Part shown: positions 32,035-41,020 of the stretch, in pieces
Layout of the letters: every line of letters begins with the position of its first letter
Numbering within the stretch: the stretch's first letter is position 1
Origin: an uncultured Eubacteriales bacterium
Lineage (GTDB): Bacteria; Bacillota; Clostridia; Peptostreptococcales; Anaerovoracaceae
DNA length: 64,000 nt
Assembly: GCA_900542295.1 (NCBI GenBank)
Contig: UQNJ01000002.1
Location: 124,001 to 188,000, forward strand
Direction of reading: 5' to 3'
The notes under the pieces: generated by a model
Seen by the model: only the letters and a program-made list of their open reading frames with translations
Database searches by the model: none
What the model was told of the DNA's origin: nothing
Position numbers and translations under genes: made by a program

Positions 32035-33555
32035 CTATTTATTTTCTTTTTCTGCTTCCTTCTTCTCAGCTTCTTGCTTAAGTATAACTAAATCCGAATA
32101 CTTTTCTTTAACTATATCGTTCCATAATTCTGCATTTTCAATGCCAATCTTTTCAGGTTCAAATACAGGATCAAGACCCATTTTCCTCTGTTTATCGTAA
32201 TCCTTGAATATCCTGATCACCTTTGGACTCAGCAATATTATTGCAGTTAAATTCACCCATGCCAGTATTGCAGTTCCCATATCTGCGATATTCCATGCTA
32301 CAGTTGTAGATGTCATAGAACCAAAGAAAATTATTACTGCCATTGCAGCTAACATTATATTTATAGCAATTTTCTGAGTTTTTCGACTTTTATTTCTTAA
32401 AATATATGACATTCCGGCATCTGTGTTGAAGGCAAATGCTAACAGCGTTGTCAGAGTAAAAAAGAAAACTGCCACTGCCACAAAGCCCGAGCCAATTCCC
32501 GGCAATAACGAATCTATAGCAGCCTGTGTGTATCCTACTCCATGATCTACACCCTTAAGATTTTCTACTATAAATCCTGTTCCGCTTTCATCCAAGACAT
32601 TATACATTCCTGTTGATAAAATCATTATTCCCGTTGCTGTACATACGAGCAGTGTGTCAATATACACTGAAAATGATTGTGCAAGACCTTGTTTTACCGG
32701 ATGTGAAACCTCTGCTGATGCAGCTGCATGAGCGCCTGTTCCAAATCCCGCTTCATTGGAGAAGATGCCTCGTTTAACACCCCACATAAAAGACTGCCCC
32801 CAAATTGCTCCAAATACTGCATTTAAATTAAATGCACAGGAAAATATAAGTTTGAACATCTCTCCTATTTTACTTATATTCGCAATAAGAACAATGATTG
32901 CAATTATTATGTATGCAAATGCCATAAAAGGAACTACATATTGAGCAAACTTACCCATTCGCTTCATTCCACCAAGTGCAATAAGTGCAAATATTGCCGT
33001 AAGCAGTACAGCTGTAATTACCGAATCTATGCCCCAAGCATTTTTAAATGATTCTGCAACATTGTATGCCTGAATTGTAGGTCCTGTAACAGCGTTGCTG
33101 ATTATAGAAACCACGGCAAATATGATTGCAAATACCGGCATCTTCAAACCTTTTTCGATATAGAATGCCGGGCCACCTCTGTACTCTCCACCAATCTTTG
33201 TCTTATAAACATTTCCAAGAGTACTTTCTGCTAAAGCTGAACCTGCTCCTATAAATGCGATTACCCACATCCAAAAGATTGCGCCGGGACCGCCATAAAA
33301 AATAGCCGTAGCAACACCTGCTATATTTCCTATCCCGATTCTTCCTCCCAGAGTCATTGCAAATCCCTGAAAAGACGAAATTCCTTCTTTGCTTTCCTTG
33401 CCTTTGACAAGGTATTTCACCATGTCCTTAATTTTTCTAACCTGTGGAAGTTTCATTCTGAAACTGAATATAAATCCCGAAGTAAGCGCCAATATAACAA
33501 GAGGCAGCGCCCATAAATATCCTGCAATTGTGCCTGTAATCATTTCCCAATTCAC
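32035..33555 (-). CDS. Sodium:alanine/glycine symporter (AGCS family)
   Basis: This 506-aa transporter has about eleven membrane segments and AGCS signatures: GGRIGIGNIAGVATAI (about residues 69-84), GGPAFYIEKGL, and MWGVKRGIFSNEAGFGTGAHAAASA (about 257-281). It couples amino acid uptake to sodium. The start is GTG with AGGAGG upstream. It is the first gene of the peptide/amino acid operon, behind a promoter and two operator-like repeats. Confidence 0.93.
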   Translation of the reverse strand: MNWEMITGTIAGYLWALPLVILALTSGFIFSFRMKLPQVRKIKDMVKYLVKGKESKEGISSFQGFAMTLGGRIGIGNIAGVATAIFYGGPGAIFWMWVIAFIGAGSALAESTLGNVYKTKIGGEYRGGPAFYIEKGLKMPVFAIIFAVVSIISNAVTGPTIQAYNVAESFKNAWGIDSVITAVLLTAIFALIALGGMKRMGKFAQYVVPFMAFAYIIIAIIVLIANISKIGEMFKLIFSCAFNLNAVFGAIWGQSFMWGVKRGIFSNEAGFGTGAHAAASAEVSHPVKQGLAQSFSVYIDTLLVCTATGIMILSTGMYNVLDESGTGFIVENLKGVDHGVGYTQAAIDSLLPGIGSGFVAVAVFFFTLTTLLAFAFNTDAGMSYILRNKSRKTQKIAINIMLAAMAVIIFFGSMTSTTVAWNIADMGTAILAWVNLTAIILLSPKVIRIFKDYDKQRKMGLDPVFEPEKIGIENAELWNDIVKEKYSDLVILKQEAEKKEAEKENK

Positions 33556-33590
33556 TGAATTTTCCTCCTAAAGTACTTATTTGCTAATGC

Positions 33591-33618
33591 ATTATACAGA
33601 AAAATTAGTTCGTCTCAA
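33591..33618 (-). promoter_or_regulatory. Sigma-A-type promoter of the AGCS operon
   Basis: On the minus strand TTGAGA (33618-33613), 16 bp, TATAAT (33596-33591). The predicted start is near 33584, with a leader of about 30 nt containing AGGAGG. Confidence 0.75.
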
Positions 33619-33636
33619 TTTTGGACTACCCTATAT

Positions 33637-33711
33637 CCGTTTTGGGTGAACCAATAATATCATTTTTTTAGTTCACTATAAATCATTAACCATGATTTAA
33701 GTGAACTGCTA
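33637..33711. repeat. Operator-containing repeat, copy 1
   Basis: The first 44 bp closely match those of copy 2 at 33870. The unit holds TTGGGTGAACCAA (33642-33654), a T7 run, then AGTTCACT and AGTGAACT enclosing AAATCAT/ATGATTT, together a hairpin of about 40 nt. TTGG-N5-CCAA matches the operator over the regulator promoter. Confidence 0.6.
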
Positions 33712-33869
33712 AATAAATTTATAAAATTTAAATGACTCTTATTGGATTCTACTCCAGATTAATTTATTTGAAACCATAATCAAATTTATTATCTCTTTTT
33801 TTAATCTTAATTGCAAGCTCAAATTAAAATATAATGTTTTTTATCCGCCAAAATTGGTTCTCTCTATTC

Positions 33870-33947
33870 TTATTTTGGGTGAACCATTATGTCTATTTTT
33901 TTAGTTCACTATGCTTCATATGTACATATTCCGCTCAGTGAACTAAA
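33870..33947. repeat. Operator-containing repeat, copy 2
   Basis: TTGGGTGAACCAT (33875-33887), a T7 run, and AGTTCACT ... AGTGAACT with an inner ATATGTACATAT palindrome. The arms are conserved with copy 1, the inner part is not. It ends next to the 3' end of the FadR-type gene. The 150 bp between the two copies is AT-rich and shows no gene. Confidence 0.6.
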
Positions 33948-33951
33948 TTTA

Positions 33952-34650
33952 TTATATCATCATATTTAATGTTTGCTGCAAATGATTAAACATAAGTCTA
34001 TTGGCTGCCTGCGTGTCCCTCCTTTCTATAGCTTTTATAATTTGATCATGATCTCTTAAATTATCCTCTACAGTATGTCTGCGAAAATATTCCGATTCAA
34101 AACGATTTCTCATAAGATCCTCCGTCGCATCGTAAGCAATTAAAGCCATTTCTACAAGGAAATAATTTCCGCAGCCTGCGGTATATAATCTATGTATCTC
34201 TACTTCATCATCTGTTTTTCCACTGTCAGTTAAAATTTTTGAATACTCTTCAAAGCCTTTTTTTATTTGCACAATAGTTTTATCCGAAGCATTCCTTGCA
34301 ACATCTTCAACAATTTTTGGCTCAAGAAGTTGTCGTGTATAATATATATCGCAAAGTGAATATCGTTCTAAATTTTGTGATATGTTATCAAATTTTATTT
34401 TAAAAGGTCCATATGACTCTCCTATGTCTATCTGATTTCTTAGAAATCTGCCGCTGCCATGTCTTGATACGATAATTCCTCTATGTTCCAATATATGAAA
34501 TGCATCTCTCAATGTATTTCGGCTGATTCCCCACCTTTGTGTGAGTTGCCTTTCCGGTGGAAATTTTTCTCCTGGCTTAATTTCACCACTGTCGATTAGA
34601 TTATATATCTTATCTATAGTCTGCTGATATAGCAACCTGTCATCATTCAT
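33952..34650 (-). CDS. GntR/FadR-family transcriptional regulator (FCD type)
   Basis: This 232-aa protein has a GntR winged helix (IDSGEIKPGEKFPPERQLTQRWGISRNTLRDAFHILEHRGIIVSR, residues 17-61) and a helical FCD ligand domain (metal-type residues in VEIHRLYTAGCGN and HDQIIKAIERRD). It probably represses the downstream transporter/peptidase operon and itself in response to an amino acid or organic acid. A perfect palindrome lies on its own promoter. Confidence 0.9.
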   Translation of the reverse strand: MNDDRLLYQQTIDKIYNLIDSGEIKPGEKFPPERQLTQRWGISRNTLRDAFHILEHRGIIVSRHGSGRFLRNQIDIGESYGPFKIKFDNISQNLERYSLCDIYYTRQLLEPKIVEDVARNASDKTIVQIKKGFEEYSKILTDSGKTDDEVEIHRLYTAGCGNYFLVEMALIAYDATEDLMRNRFESEYFRRHTVEDNLRDHDQIIKAIERRDTQAANRLMFNHLQQTLNMMI

Positions 34651-34669
34651 ACAATAACCCTTTCTCTTG

Positions 34670-34686
34670 AATTGGTTAAACCAATT
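34670..34686. promoter_or_regulatory. FadR-type operator over the regulator promoter
   Basis: AATTGGTTAAACCAATT is a perfect odd-centred palindrome with core TTGG-N5-CCAA. It begins at the -10 element and covers the start site of the regulator gene, the layout of an autorepressor site. Confidence 0.65.
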
Positions 34687-34712
34687 TTAGCATTTTATCC
34701 AATTTATGTCAA
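34684..34712 (-). promoter_or_regulatory. Sigma-A-type promoter of the FadR-type regulator
   Basis: On the minus strand TTGACA (34712-34707), 17 bp, TAAAAT (34689-34684), immediately followed by the operator palindrome. Confidence 0.75.
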
Positions 34713-34870
34713 CAAAAAACTATATTTTTTGAAATTTTTTTGTATATAATAAAATTGACCTGTCCAATTTTCATTTTTTCTGATTAATAATTATAATATA
34801 TTATTTCTTATTACGTAACAACTCGTCTTTTAAATAACCTCTCAAGCTATCTCAATTATATCATAACATC

Positions 34871-34894
34871 AAAAACAGCGCCCTATGAGCGCTG
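34871..34894 (-). terminator. Intrinsic terminator of the tRNA operon
   Basis: On the minus strand CAGCGC pairs with GCGCTG and is followed by TTTTTG. It lies 10 bp after the CCA end of tRNA-fMet. Confidence 0.8.
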
Positions 34895-34904
34895 CATACT
34901 TTCT

Positions 34905-34980
<76 letters not shown>

Positions 34981-35077
34981 TCATTATATCTTATTGTATT
35001 CGGTTCGATCAATTTATATGCAATAAATATATAAATCTTCTGAAAGACCCCTTAATCAGCCTTAATAACAAAACGGC

Positions 35078-35166
35078 TGGTGCCGGAAACCGGGGTCGAA
35101 CCGGTACGATCGGTAAGGATCGCAGGATTTTAAGTCCTGTGCGTCTGCCAATTCCGCCATTCCGGC
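35078..35166 (-). tRNA. tRNA-Leu (TAA)
   Basis: An 89-nt class II tRNA with GCCGGAA/TTCCGGC acceptor stem, a long variable arm, anticodon TAA within GACTTAAAATCC, and encoded CCA. Confidence 0.95.
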
Positions 35167-35173
35167 AAAAAAA

Positions 35174-35248
<75 letters not shown>

Positions 35249-35279
35249 ACAACGGTTGCCATTGCTAACAACACAAATA

Positions 35280-35308
35280 ATTATATATCAATATTAAAAA
35301 ACTGTCAA
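35280..35308 (-). promoter_or_regulatory. Promoter of the tRNA operon
   Basis: On the minus strand TTGACA (35308-35303), 17 bp, TATAAT (35285-35280): consensus hexamers with ideal spacing, 32 bp upstream of tRNA-Asn. Confidence 0.85.
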
Positions 35309-35409
35309 GCGAATTTGAAACTTTTTTAAAAATTTTTTAGATAATATTTTGCTATTGTAATCAATCCCTTTTTTCGACATAAGCTATCAAATTTCAAACG
35401 CTGAAAAGT

Positions 35410-36426
35410 CTAATTTATCTTTATTCCTCTGTCTTTCATGGCTTCTTCTCTGTCTTTTTCTACATTCTCAGCCACGATTTCAATCTTTTTTCTGTATTTT
35501 TCTGCCATTTTTTCTTCGCCTAATTTTTCATATACATTTACAAGCTCTTTCATAGCTTCTGAATTGCTTGGAGACAGCTTAAGCACCTGCTTAAGATATT
35601 CTTCCGCCTGCTTCGGCTCTTCAATACATGAATATGCAACACCAAGATAATACCACAGAGGCCACCAGTCCTTAAATTTACTATCAGTATATTTTTCAAG
35701 AACTTCTATGCCATCGGCAAATTTGCCGGAAAGAATCAGATTGTACCCTTCTTCTATTTCAACAGGCTCATTAAGAGAACCGAGGCGTTCCTCTATCTCT
35801 TTCTTTTTTTCTTCATCTTTTGAAAGCTTAATAAATTCGTCCCATGTAAGCTTAGCTTTTATGTACAGTCCAAGATTGATATACCCATATCCCAGGAAAT
35901 AATATGCCTCCGCAAAGTCAGGACGGCAGAGAGTAACCTCTTCAAAAGACTCCAAAGACTCTGCTTTGAACCTTGCAATGTAATCTTCGTCTTCTCCGTT
36001 CTCATAGGCATCCTTACATGCACGGCCATAACAATAAAGGGCATCGACATTCTCCGGATCCAAAAGCATAGCGGCCCTGAAATTGATGCATGCATGCTCA
36101 TATTCATTTTTTCGGGCATTTTCAACGCCCTCGGCAACAAGTGCATAAGCAAAACTCTTATCTGACACTCTGAATATGTATGCTATATAATTATCTGTAT
36201 ACTTGAACTTAGGGTCACAACCTATTACAAAAGCCATGCCCTTTGCTATAGTTTCAGTTGATACAGCATTTATTTCATCTTTTTTTACAGGTATCGGAAC
36301 TCCTGTCAATATATCATCAAGTCCTGCTTTTTTAAGATATTTCTCCGAAAGCTCATCAAACAGATAATTGTTCAGATGAGGCAGCAGATATTCACAAACC
36401 CTGTCATCTCTGTTTTTAAGTCCCAT
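35410..36426 (-). CDS. TPR-repeat protein of unknown role
   Basis: This 338-aa protein is largely tetratricopeptide repeats: about residues 96-130 (YALVAEGVENARKNEYEHACINFRAAMLLDPENVDAL), 170-200, 223-255 and 257-300. No signal peptide or enzymatic motif is seen. It is the last gene of the argS-containing series and lies 3 bp after a radical SAM gene, so the two are probably co-expressed. It likely serves as a protein-binding scaffold. Confidence 0.8.
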   Translation of the reverse strand: MGLKNRDDRVCEYLLPHLNNYLFDELSEKYLKKAGLDDILTGVPIPVKKDEINAVSTETIAKGMAFVIGCDPKFKYTDNYIAYIFRVSDKSFAYALVAEGVENARKNEYEHACINFRAAMLLDPENVDALYCYGRACKDAYENGEDEDYIARFKAESLESFEEVTLCRPDFAEAYYFLGYGYINLGLYIKAKLTWDEFIKLSKDEEKKKEIEERLGSLNEPVEIEEGYNLILSGKFADGIEVLEKYTDSKFKDWWPLWYYLGVAYSCIEEPKQAEEYLKQVLKLSPSNSEAMKELVNVYEKLGEEKMAEKYRKKIEIVAENVEKDREEAMKDRGIKIN

Positions 36427-36429
36427 AAA

Positions 36430-37947
36430 TTATATTTCCCATCCTTTTTTTAAAAATCTTTTGACTTCCTCGGAATTAAATGAAGCTTCAAAATCCTCAA
36501 TCAGCACTTTTTCCACATCATCTCTGCTTTGTTCGCCCAGTTCAGTTAACGCAAATTTCCTCAGAATTCTGTACTGTTCTTCCTTTTTTCTGTTTACATT
36601 ATGATACCCCATATCATAATAAAATCCGGACAGCTTTTCATAAAAATCAAACGGCTCTGCTGCCATAGCACTCATCAGATAGTCTATAGTTCTTACAAAT
36701 CCGCCTCTGTTATAATATGTGTTGAGCATTTTTTCAATGGCTTTAAGCCTCACTGCTTCTTCTGCGCTTAGCCAGTAATTGGAAATAAACTCGTAAGGCG
36801 CTTTATCTCTATACTCAAGCCCATATTCTTCACTTAGCTGTTCCATCACGGTTCCCTTGAGGACCTTTAGAAAACCCATCTGGAAAGCGTCTGCCTTAAG
36901 TGCATATACCTTATTAAAAGATCTTCCAAACAGCTCATAAGTTTCATAAGGAAGCCCTGCTATCAAGTCAACATGTATATGTACATTACCAAGAGCTACA
37001 AGCCTCTCGATATTATAAAGAACCGGATAAACATTTTCGTTTCTGTTAACGGCTTTAAGAGTATCGGGGTTTGCAGACTGAATCCCTATTTCAAGCTGAA
37101 ACAAGCCTTCCCTCGCCTGCCCAAAGAGAGCAAGCATACGGTCATTCAACAAATCCGCACAGATTTCAAAGTGGAAATTAGTGATTCCGTTATCATTATC
37201 TAAAATATACTTTATGATTTCACAGGCTCTGTCTGCATCGTAATTAAAAGTTCTGTCAACAAATTTGACCTGCATGACTTTTTTATGAAGAAAATACCCG
37301 AGTTCTTTCTTAACACGCACCGTATCTAAAGCTCGCACCGTCTTTTCTATTGATGACATGCAGTAGCTGCATCTGAAAGGGCACCCTCTTGAAGACTCGT
37401 AATATATTACTCTCTTCGGGTCACATTCGAGCACTGAGTATATAAACGGTATGGAGTTAAAATCCATAGGTTCTATCTGTTGATTTACATATATTTTGCC
37501 GTTTTTTCTGTATATAAGTCCGGGAACTGTTTCCAACGGCAGTTCTTGGGCATTTTCTTCGTTTCTTAAGACCTGACACAGCCTGTAGAAAGAATATTCT
37601 CCCTCTCCTGAAATTATGAAATCCACCCAATCGTTTTCCAAAGCAAACACATGTCCGTCAAAGCTTACCTCCGGACCTCCAAGGCATATCTTAATACCGG
37701 GTTTTGCCTTTTTCAAATCGCTTCCTATAGACTTTATTATTTCTATATTCCAAATGTAGCAAGAAAAGCAAACCATATCACAGTTTGCTCTTACAAGTTC
37801 TCCGTATATATATGAATATTCATTATTTATCGTAAATTCTCTCATGGTCACTTCGTCAGAAGTATCTGCCGTCACAGTATAAAGGTACTTGACGGCAGGA
37901 TTTGAATGGACATATTGAGAATTTAGTGCAGCAAGTAATATCTTCAT
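36430..37947 (-). CDS. B12-binding-domain radical SAM protein (DUF4080-type)
   Basis: This 505-aa protein has an N-terminal cobalamin-binding-like Rossmann domain (MKILLAALNSQYVHSNPAVKYL; later FSCYIWNIEIIKSI and CLGGPEVSF), then the radical SAM motif SSRGCPFRCSYCMSS (about residues 185-199, CxxxCxxC) and a C-terminal DUF4080-like region. Such proteins are common in anaerobes; a methyltransferase or rearrangement reaction is possible but undefined. It starts 2 bp after the preceding radical SAM gene. Confidence 0.87.
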   Translation of the reverse strand: MKILLAALNSQYVHSNPAVKYLYTVTADTSDEVTMREFTINNEYSYIYGELVRANCDMVCFSCYIWNIEIIKSIGSDLKKAKPGIKICLGGPEVSFDGHVFALENDWVDFIISGEGEYSFYRLCQVLRNEENAQELPLETVPGLIYRKNGKIYVNQQIEPMDFNSIPFIYSVLECDPKRVIYYESSRGCPFRCSYCMSSIEKTVRALDTVRVKKELGYFLHKKVMQVKFVDRTFNYDADRACEIIKYILDNDNGITNFHFEICADLLNDRMLALFGQAREGLFQLEIGIQSANPDTLKAVNRNENVYPVLYNIERLVALGNVHIHVDLIAGLPYETYELFGRSFNKVYALKADAFQMGFLKVLKGTVMEQLSEEYGLEYRDKAPYEFISNYWLSAEEAVRLKAIEKMLNTYYNRGGFVRTIDYLMSAMAAEPFDFYEKLSGFYYDMGYHNVNRKKEEQYRILRKFALTELGEQSRDDVEKVLIEDFEASFNSEEVKRFLKKGWEI

Positions 37948-37949
37948 TT

Positions 37950-38822
37950 TTATAACATTCTAAATCTTTCATCTTTAAGCAATCCTCTATCCTCCATGCA
38001 TCGCTTAAGAGATTTGATCATACTTTCGTTGTCCTCAGGCAGATTACCTCTCAGAGAAACATAATTTGACGCATGATTGCTTCTGAAAACACATGATTTG
38101 GATGGCTTTGCATATTTTAACATAAGACAGGTTTCCGCCAGAACCTCTTCAGGCGTAAGCAATTTAAATCTTCCTGACTGGTATTCCTCCAAAAGCGGAG
38201 CAGGCGGCTGAAGCATGAGAGTCAAAAGGCTTACATATGATGCGTTCATCTCTGCAATCATTGTTCCCGTCTCAATTGCATGTTCTTCCCAAAGCTCAGG
38301 GCCTGCAAGACCACTTATAAAAGTAACCGATGTCTTAAGACCGGCTGCTTCAAGCTTTCTGACACCATCTATAAGTTCCTGTCTCGTTTCACCCTTATTT
38401 ACCATCTTAAGAACCTTATCGCTTCCTGATTCAGCCCCTACATATACCATTTCAAGCCCATGTTCTTTAAGCTCTCTAAGTTCTTCGTCAGTCTTTTTAA
38501 GCGCTATTTTAGCCCTTCCATAGGTGGTAACTCTTTCACATTCAGGAAAATTTTCTTTTATATAATCTAAAATTCTTATCAATTTGCTGTTGGCAAGGCA
38601 CAGGGCATCGCCATCACAAAGGAATATTCTCTCAACTCTCGAATAATGACTTCTTGCCCATGCCAAATCTTCAAGTACTTCTTCGGGGTTGCGCACTTTA
38701 AATGTCTTTTCCTTATACATGTTGCAGAATGTACATTTATTATGAGAACATCCTATCGTTACCTGCACCAATAGGCTGTATGCCTCACTTGGCGGTCTGT
38801 AAATATCTCCTATATAACGCAT
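37950..38822 (-). CDS. Elp3/MiaB-fold radical SAM protein
   Basis: This 290-aa protein has the cluster motif TIGCSHNKCTFCNMYKEKTF (about residues 23-42), then a SAM-binding strand VERIFLCDGDAL and GAESGSDKVLKMVNKGET, the pattern of Elp3-fold radical SAM domains of the YgiQ-like short type. The product is unknown. It lies 27 bp downstream of argS and 2 bp upstream of the next radical SAM gene. Confidence 0.87.
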   Translation of the reverse strand: MRYIGDIYRPPSEAYSLLVQVTIGCSHNKCTFCNMYKEKTFKVRNPEEVLEDLAWARSHYSRVERIFLCDGDALCLANSKLIRILDYIKENFPECERVTTYGRAKIALKKTDEELRELKEHGLEMVYVGAESGSDKVLKMVNKGETRQELIDGVRKLEAAGLKTSVTFISGLAGPELWEEHAIETGTMIAEMNASYVSLLTLMLQPPAPLLEEYQSGRFKLLTPEEVLAETCLMLKYAKPSKSCVFRSNHASNYVSLRGNLPEDNESMIKSLKRCMEDRGLLKDERFRML

Positions 38823-38849
38823 TGCTTTTTAATTTCCTTTCATCTGCTT

Positions 38850-40583
38850 TTACATACGCTCAGGGGCTTCCATTCCTAAAAGTTCAAGACCGTTCTTTAT
38901 TGCAGTCTTTGCTGCAAGAACCAGTGCAAGCTTGGATTTCTTTTCTTCTTCGTTATCTACAAGTATGTGCTCGTCATGATAGAAACGATTGAATGCCTGT
39001 GCAATATCAACTATATGTCTTGTGAGAACCGATGGTTCATACTTTTCTCCGGCGTCGATTACAACCTGCGGCAAAGCATAGATAAGTTTTGAAAGCTGAT
39101 AAGCACTGTCGCCCGTAATATACTCCGGATTAAATACGATTTGACCATCCTTAAATACATCTGCAATCTCACCTTCACTTACGCATCCTGCGTTTCTTAA
39201 AACACTTGATGCTCTGGCGTAAGTATATTGTACATAAGGACCCGTTTCTCCGTTAAAATCAAGGACCTTATCCCATGAGAACACATAGTCTTTGATTCTG
39301 TTGTTGGAAAGTTCCTGGAAAATTACGGCGCCTATACCCACCTGTCTTGCAGTTTCTTCTACATTGTCTGTATTTACACCTTTTTCCCTTATGATTTCCT
39401 TTGTCTTTTCAACAGCCCGGTTAAGCACATCCTCAAGAAAAACAACACGGCCGTGTCTTGTTGACATAGTTCCGTCTTCAAGGCTTACAAGGCCAAACGG
39501 TACATGTATATTATCTTTCGCCCAGTCAAATCCTAAAAGCTCGATTATCTTTATCCATTGCTGGAAATGAAGATTCTGCTGGGAGGCTACAACATATATA
39601 TTTTTGTAGAAATCGTAGTGCTCTTTTCTGTAGACGGATGCAGCTATATCTCTTGTAATATAAAGAGATGAGCCGTCTGATTTCTTTATTAGCGCAGGCG
39701 TCATTCCATAAGGTTCAAGATCTACTATCTGTGCTCCCTTTGATTCCTTGAGAAGTCCCTTTTCCTCAAGCATTTCAACTATACGTGGCATCTTATCGGA
39801 ATAAAAGCTTTCTCCTGCATAAGAGTCAAATTCTATACCAAGCATCTTATAAACTCTGTTGAATTCTTTGAGACTCTCATCTCTGAACCACTGCCAAAGT
39901 TCCTGTTCTTCTTTTTCCCCACGCTCTAACTTCACAAATATCTCTCTTGCTTCGTCATCAAGCTCAGGATGCGTTTCCACCTCAACATGAAACTTTGTAT
40001 AATAACTCAGAAGAGTTTTAATAGGTTCTCTTATTACATCCTCCTTGTTTCCCCAGTGTCTGTATGCACAAATCATCTTGCCGAACTGGGTTCCGTAGTC
40101 TCCGAGATGGTTTATACGAACCACATTATATCCCATAGCCTTATAGAGCTTATTTATGGAATTTCCTATTACCGTACTTCTTATATGTCCTATATGGAAC
40201 GGCTTTGCAATATTAGGTGAAGAGAATTCAACGATTACTCTCTTTCCTTCCCCTATATCGCTTGTACCGAATTTTTCTTTTTCAGTAATGACTTCTTCAA
40301 CTAATTCTTTTACGAATTTATCCTTTGAAATGAACATATTTACATATGCATTTACCTGCTCTACCTTTTCAAACATTGGCAGGTCCTGAATGTTTGCAGC
40401 AATATCGGCCGCAATCATCTGAGGTGCTTTTCTCAAAAGCTTAGCCAGCTTAAAGCACGGAAAGGCATAGTCTCCCATCTTTTCATCCTGAGGAATTTCT
40501 ATCATACCTCTTATTTCCGCTTCTGTAAGTTCTTCAAGATTCTGTCCGATTACTTTTGCAATTTCACTCTTGAAATCTACCAT
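38850..40583 (-). CDS. argS: Arginyl-tRNA synthetase
   Basis: This 577-aa class I synthetase has the N-terminal additional domain, the HIGH motif as PFHIGHIRSTVIGNSI (about residues 129-144), a KMSKS counterpart MSTRHGRVVF, and the C-terminal DALR anticodon domain ending MEAPERM. Length is as expected. Its start overlaps the DUF523 gene by 7 bp. Confidence 0.96.
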   Translation of the reverse strand: MVDFKSEIAKVIGQNLEELTEAEIRGMIEIPQDEKMGDYAFPCFKLAKLLRKAPQMIAADIAANIQDLPMFEKVEQVNAYVNMFISKDKFVKELVEEVITEKEKFGTSDIGEGKRVIVEFSSPNIAKPFHIGHIRSTVIGNSINKLYKAMGYNVVRINHLGDYGTQFGKMICAYRHWGNKEDVIREPIKTLLSYYTKFHVEVETHPELDDEAREIFVKLERGEKEEQELWQWFRDESLKEFNRVYKMLGIEFDSYAGESFYSDKMPRIVEMLEEKGLLKESKGAQIVDLEPYGMTPALIKKSDGSSLYITRDIAASVYRKEHYDFYKNIYVVASQQNLHFQQWIKIIELLGFDWAKDNIHVPFGLVSLEDGTMSTRHGRVVFLEDVLNRAVEKTKEIIREKGVNTDNVEETARQVGIGAVIFQELSNNRIKDYVFSWDKVLDFNGETGPYVQYTYARASSVLRNAGCVSEGEIADVFKDGQIVFNPEYITGDSAYQLSKLIYALPQVVIDAGEKYEPSVLTRHIVDIAQAFNRFYHDEHILVDNEEEKKSKLALVLAAKTAIKNGLELLGMEAPERM

Positions 40584-41017
40584 TCTATCTTCTCCTTCTC
40601 AGTAATAACCTCTATGCCTCTTGATATCAGCATAGCAGCAAAAATTCCGTTTCCGTCAGTTAAGACGCCGGAAAAAGTTCCGTCATATATCTTTCCTATT
40701 CCGCAAGAGGGACTGTTTGCCTTGAGTATGGCTCCTTCGATTTTTTCTCCTGCCATTTCAGCCATCTTTATACATGTATTGAAAGAAATTCTTGCACCTC
40801 TTACAAATGCTTCCGTAACATCTTCCCCTTTATTATTTAGAATCCTACTTCCTACCTTTTCGGCAGGCGGGCGTGGGCACGGAAGATTGGCTGCCCTCTC
40901 CGGACATACAACTATATGCTTATGGTTTTGGCAGAACTCATAAACGTCATCATTTTTGTTACTGCCCCCATTATATTTGCAATTATGGCCTAACAGACAT
41001 CCGCTTACTATATACAT
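40577..41017 (-). CDS. DUF523 family protein
   Basis: This 146-aa protein has the family pattern VSGCLLGHNCKYNGGSNKND at the N-terminus, VVCPERAANLPCPRPPAE and LKANSPSCG, with conserved cysteines that may bind metal. No role is established. It overlaps argS by 7 bp and lies 3 bp after mutS2, inside a housekeeping operon. Confidence 0.88.
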   Translation of the reverse strand: MYIVSGCLLGHNCKYNGGSNKNDDVYEFCQNHKHIVVCPERAANLPCPRPPAEKVGSRILNNKGEDVTEAFVRGARISFNTCIKMAEMAGEKIEGAILKANSPSCGIGKIYDGTFSGVLTDGNGIFAAMLISRGIEVITEKEKIEW

Positions 41018-41020
41018 CTT

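Noticed and set aside
33637..33711. Intrinsic terminator from the 33.7-kb hairpin
   Set aside because: The T run precedes the stem on the plus strand and is an A run after the stem on the minus strand, so it does not fit either direction.
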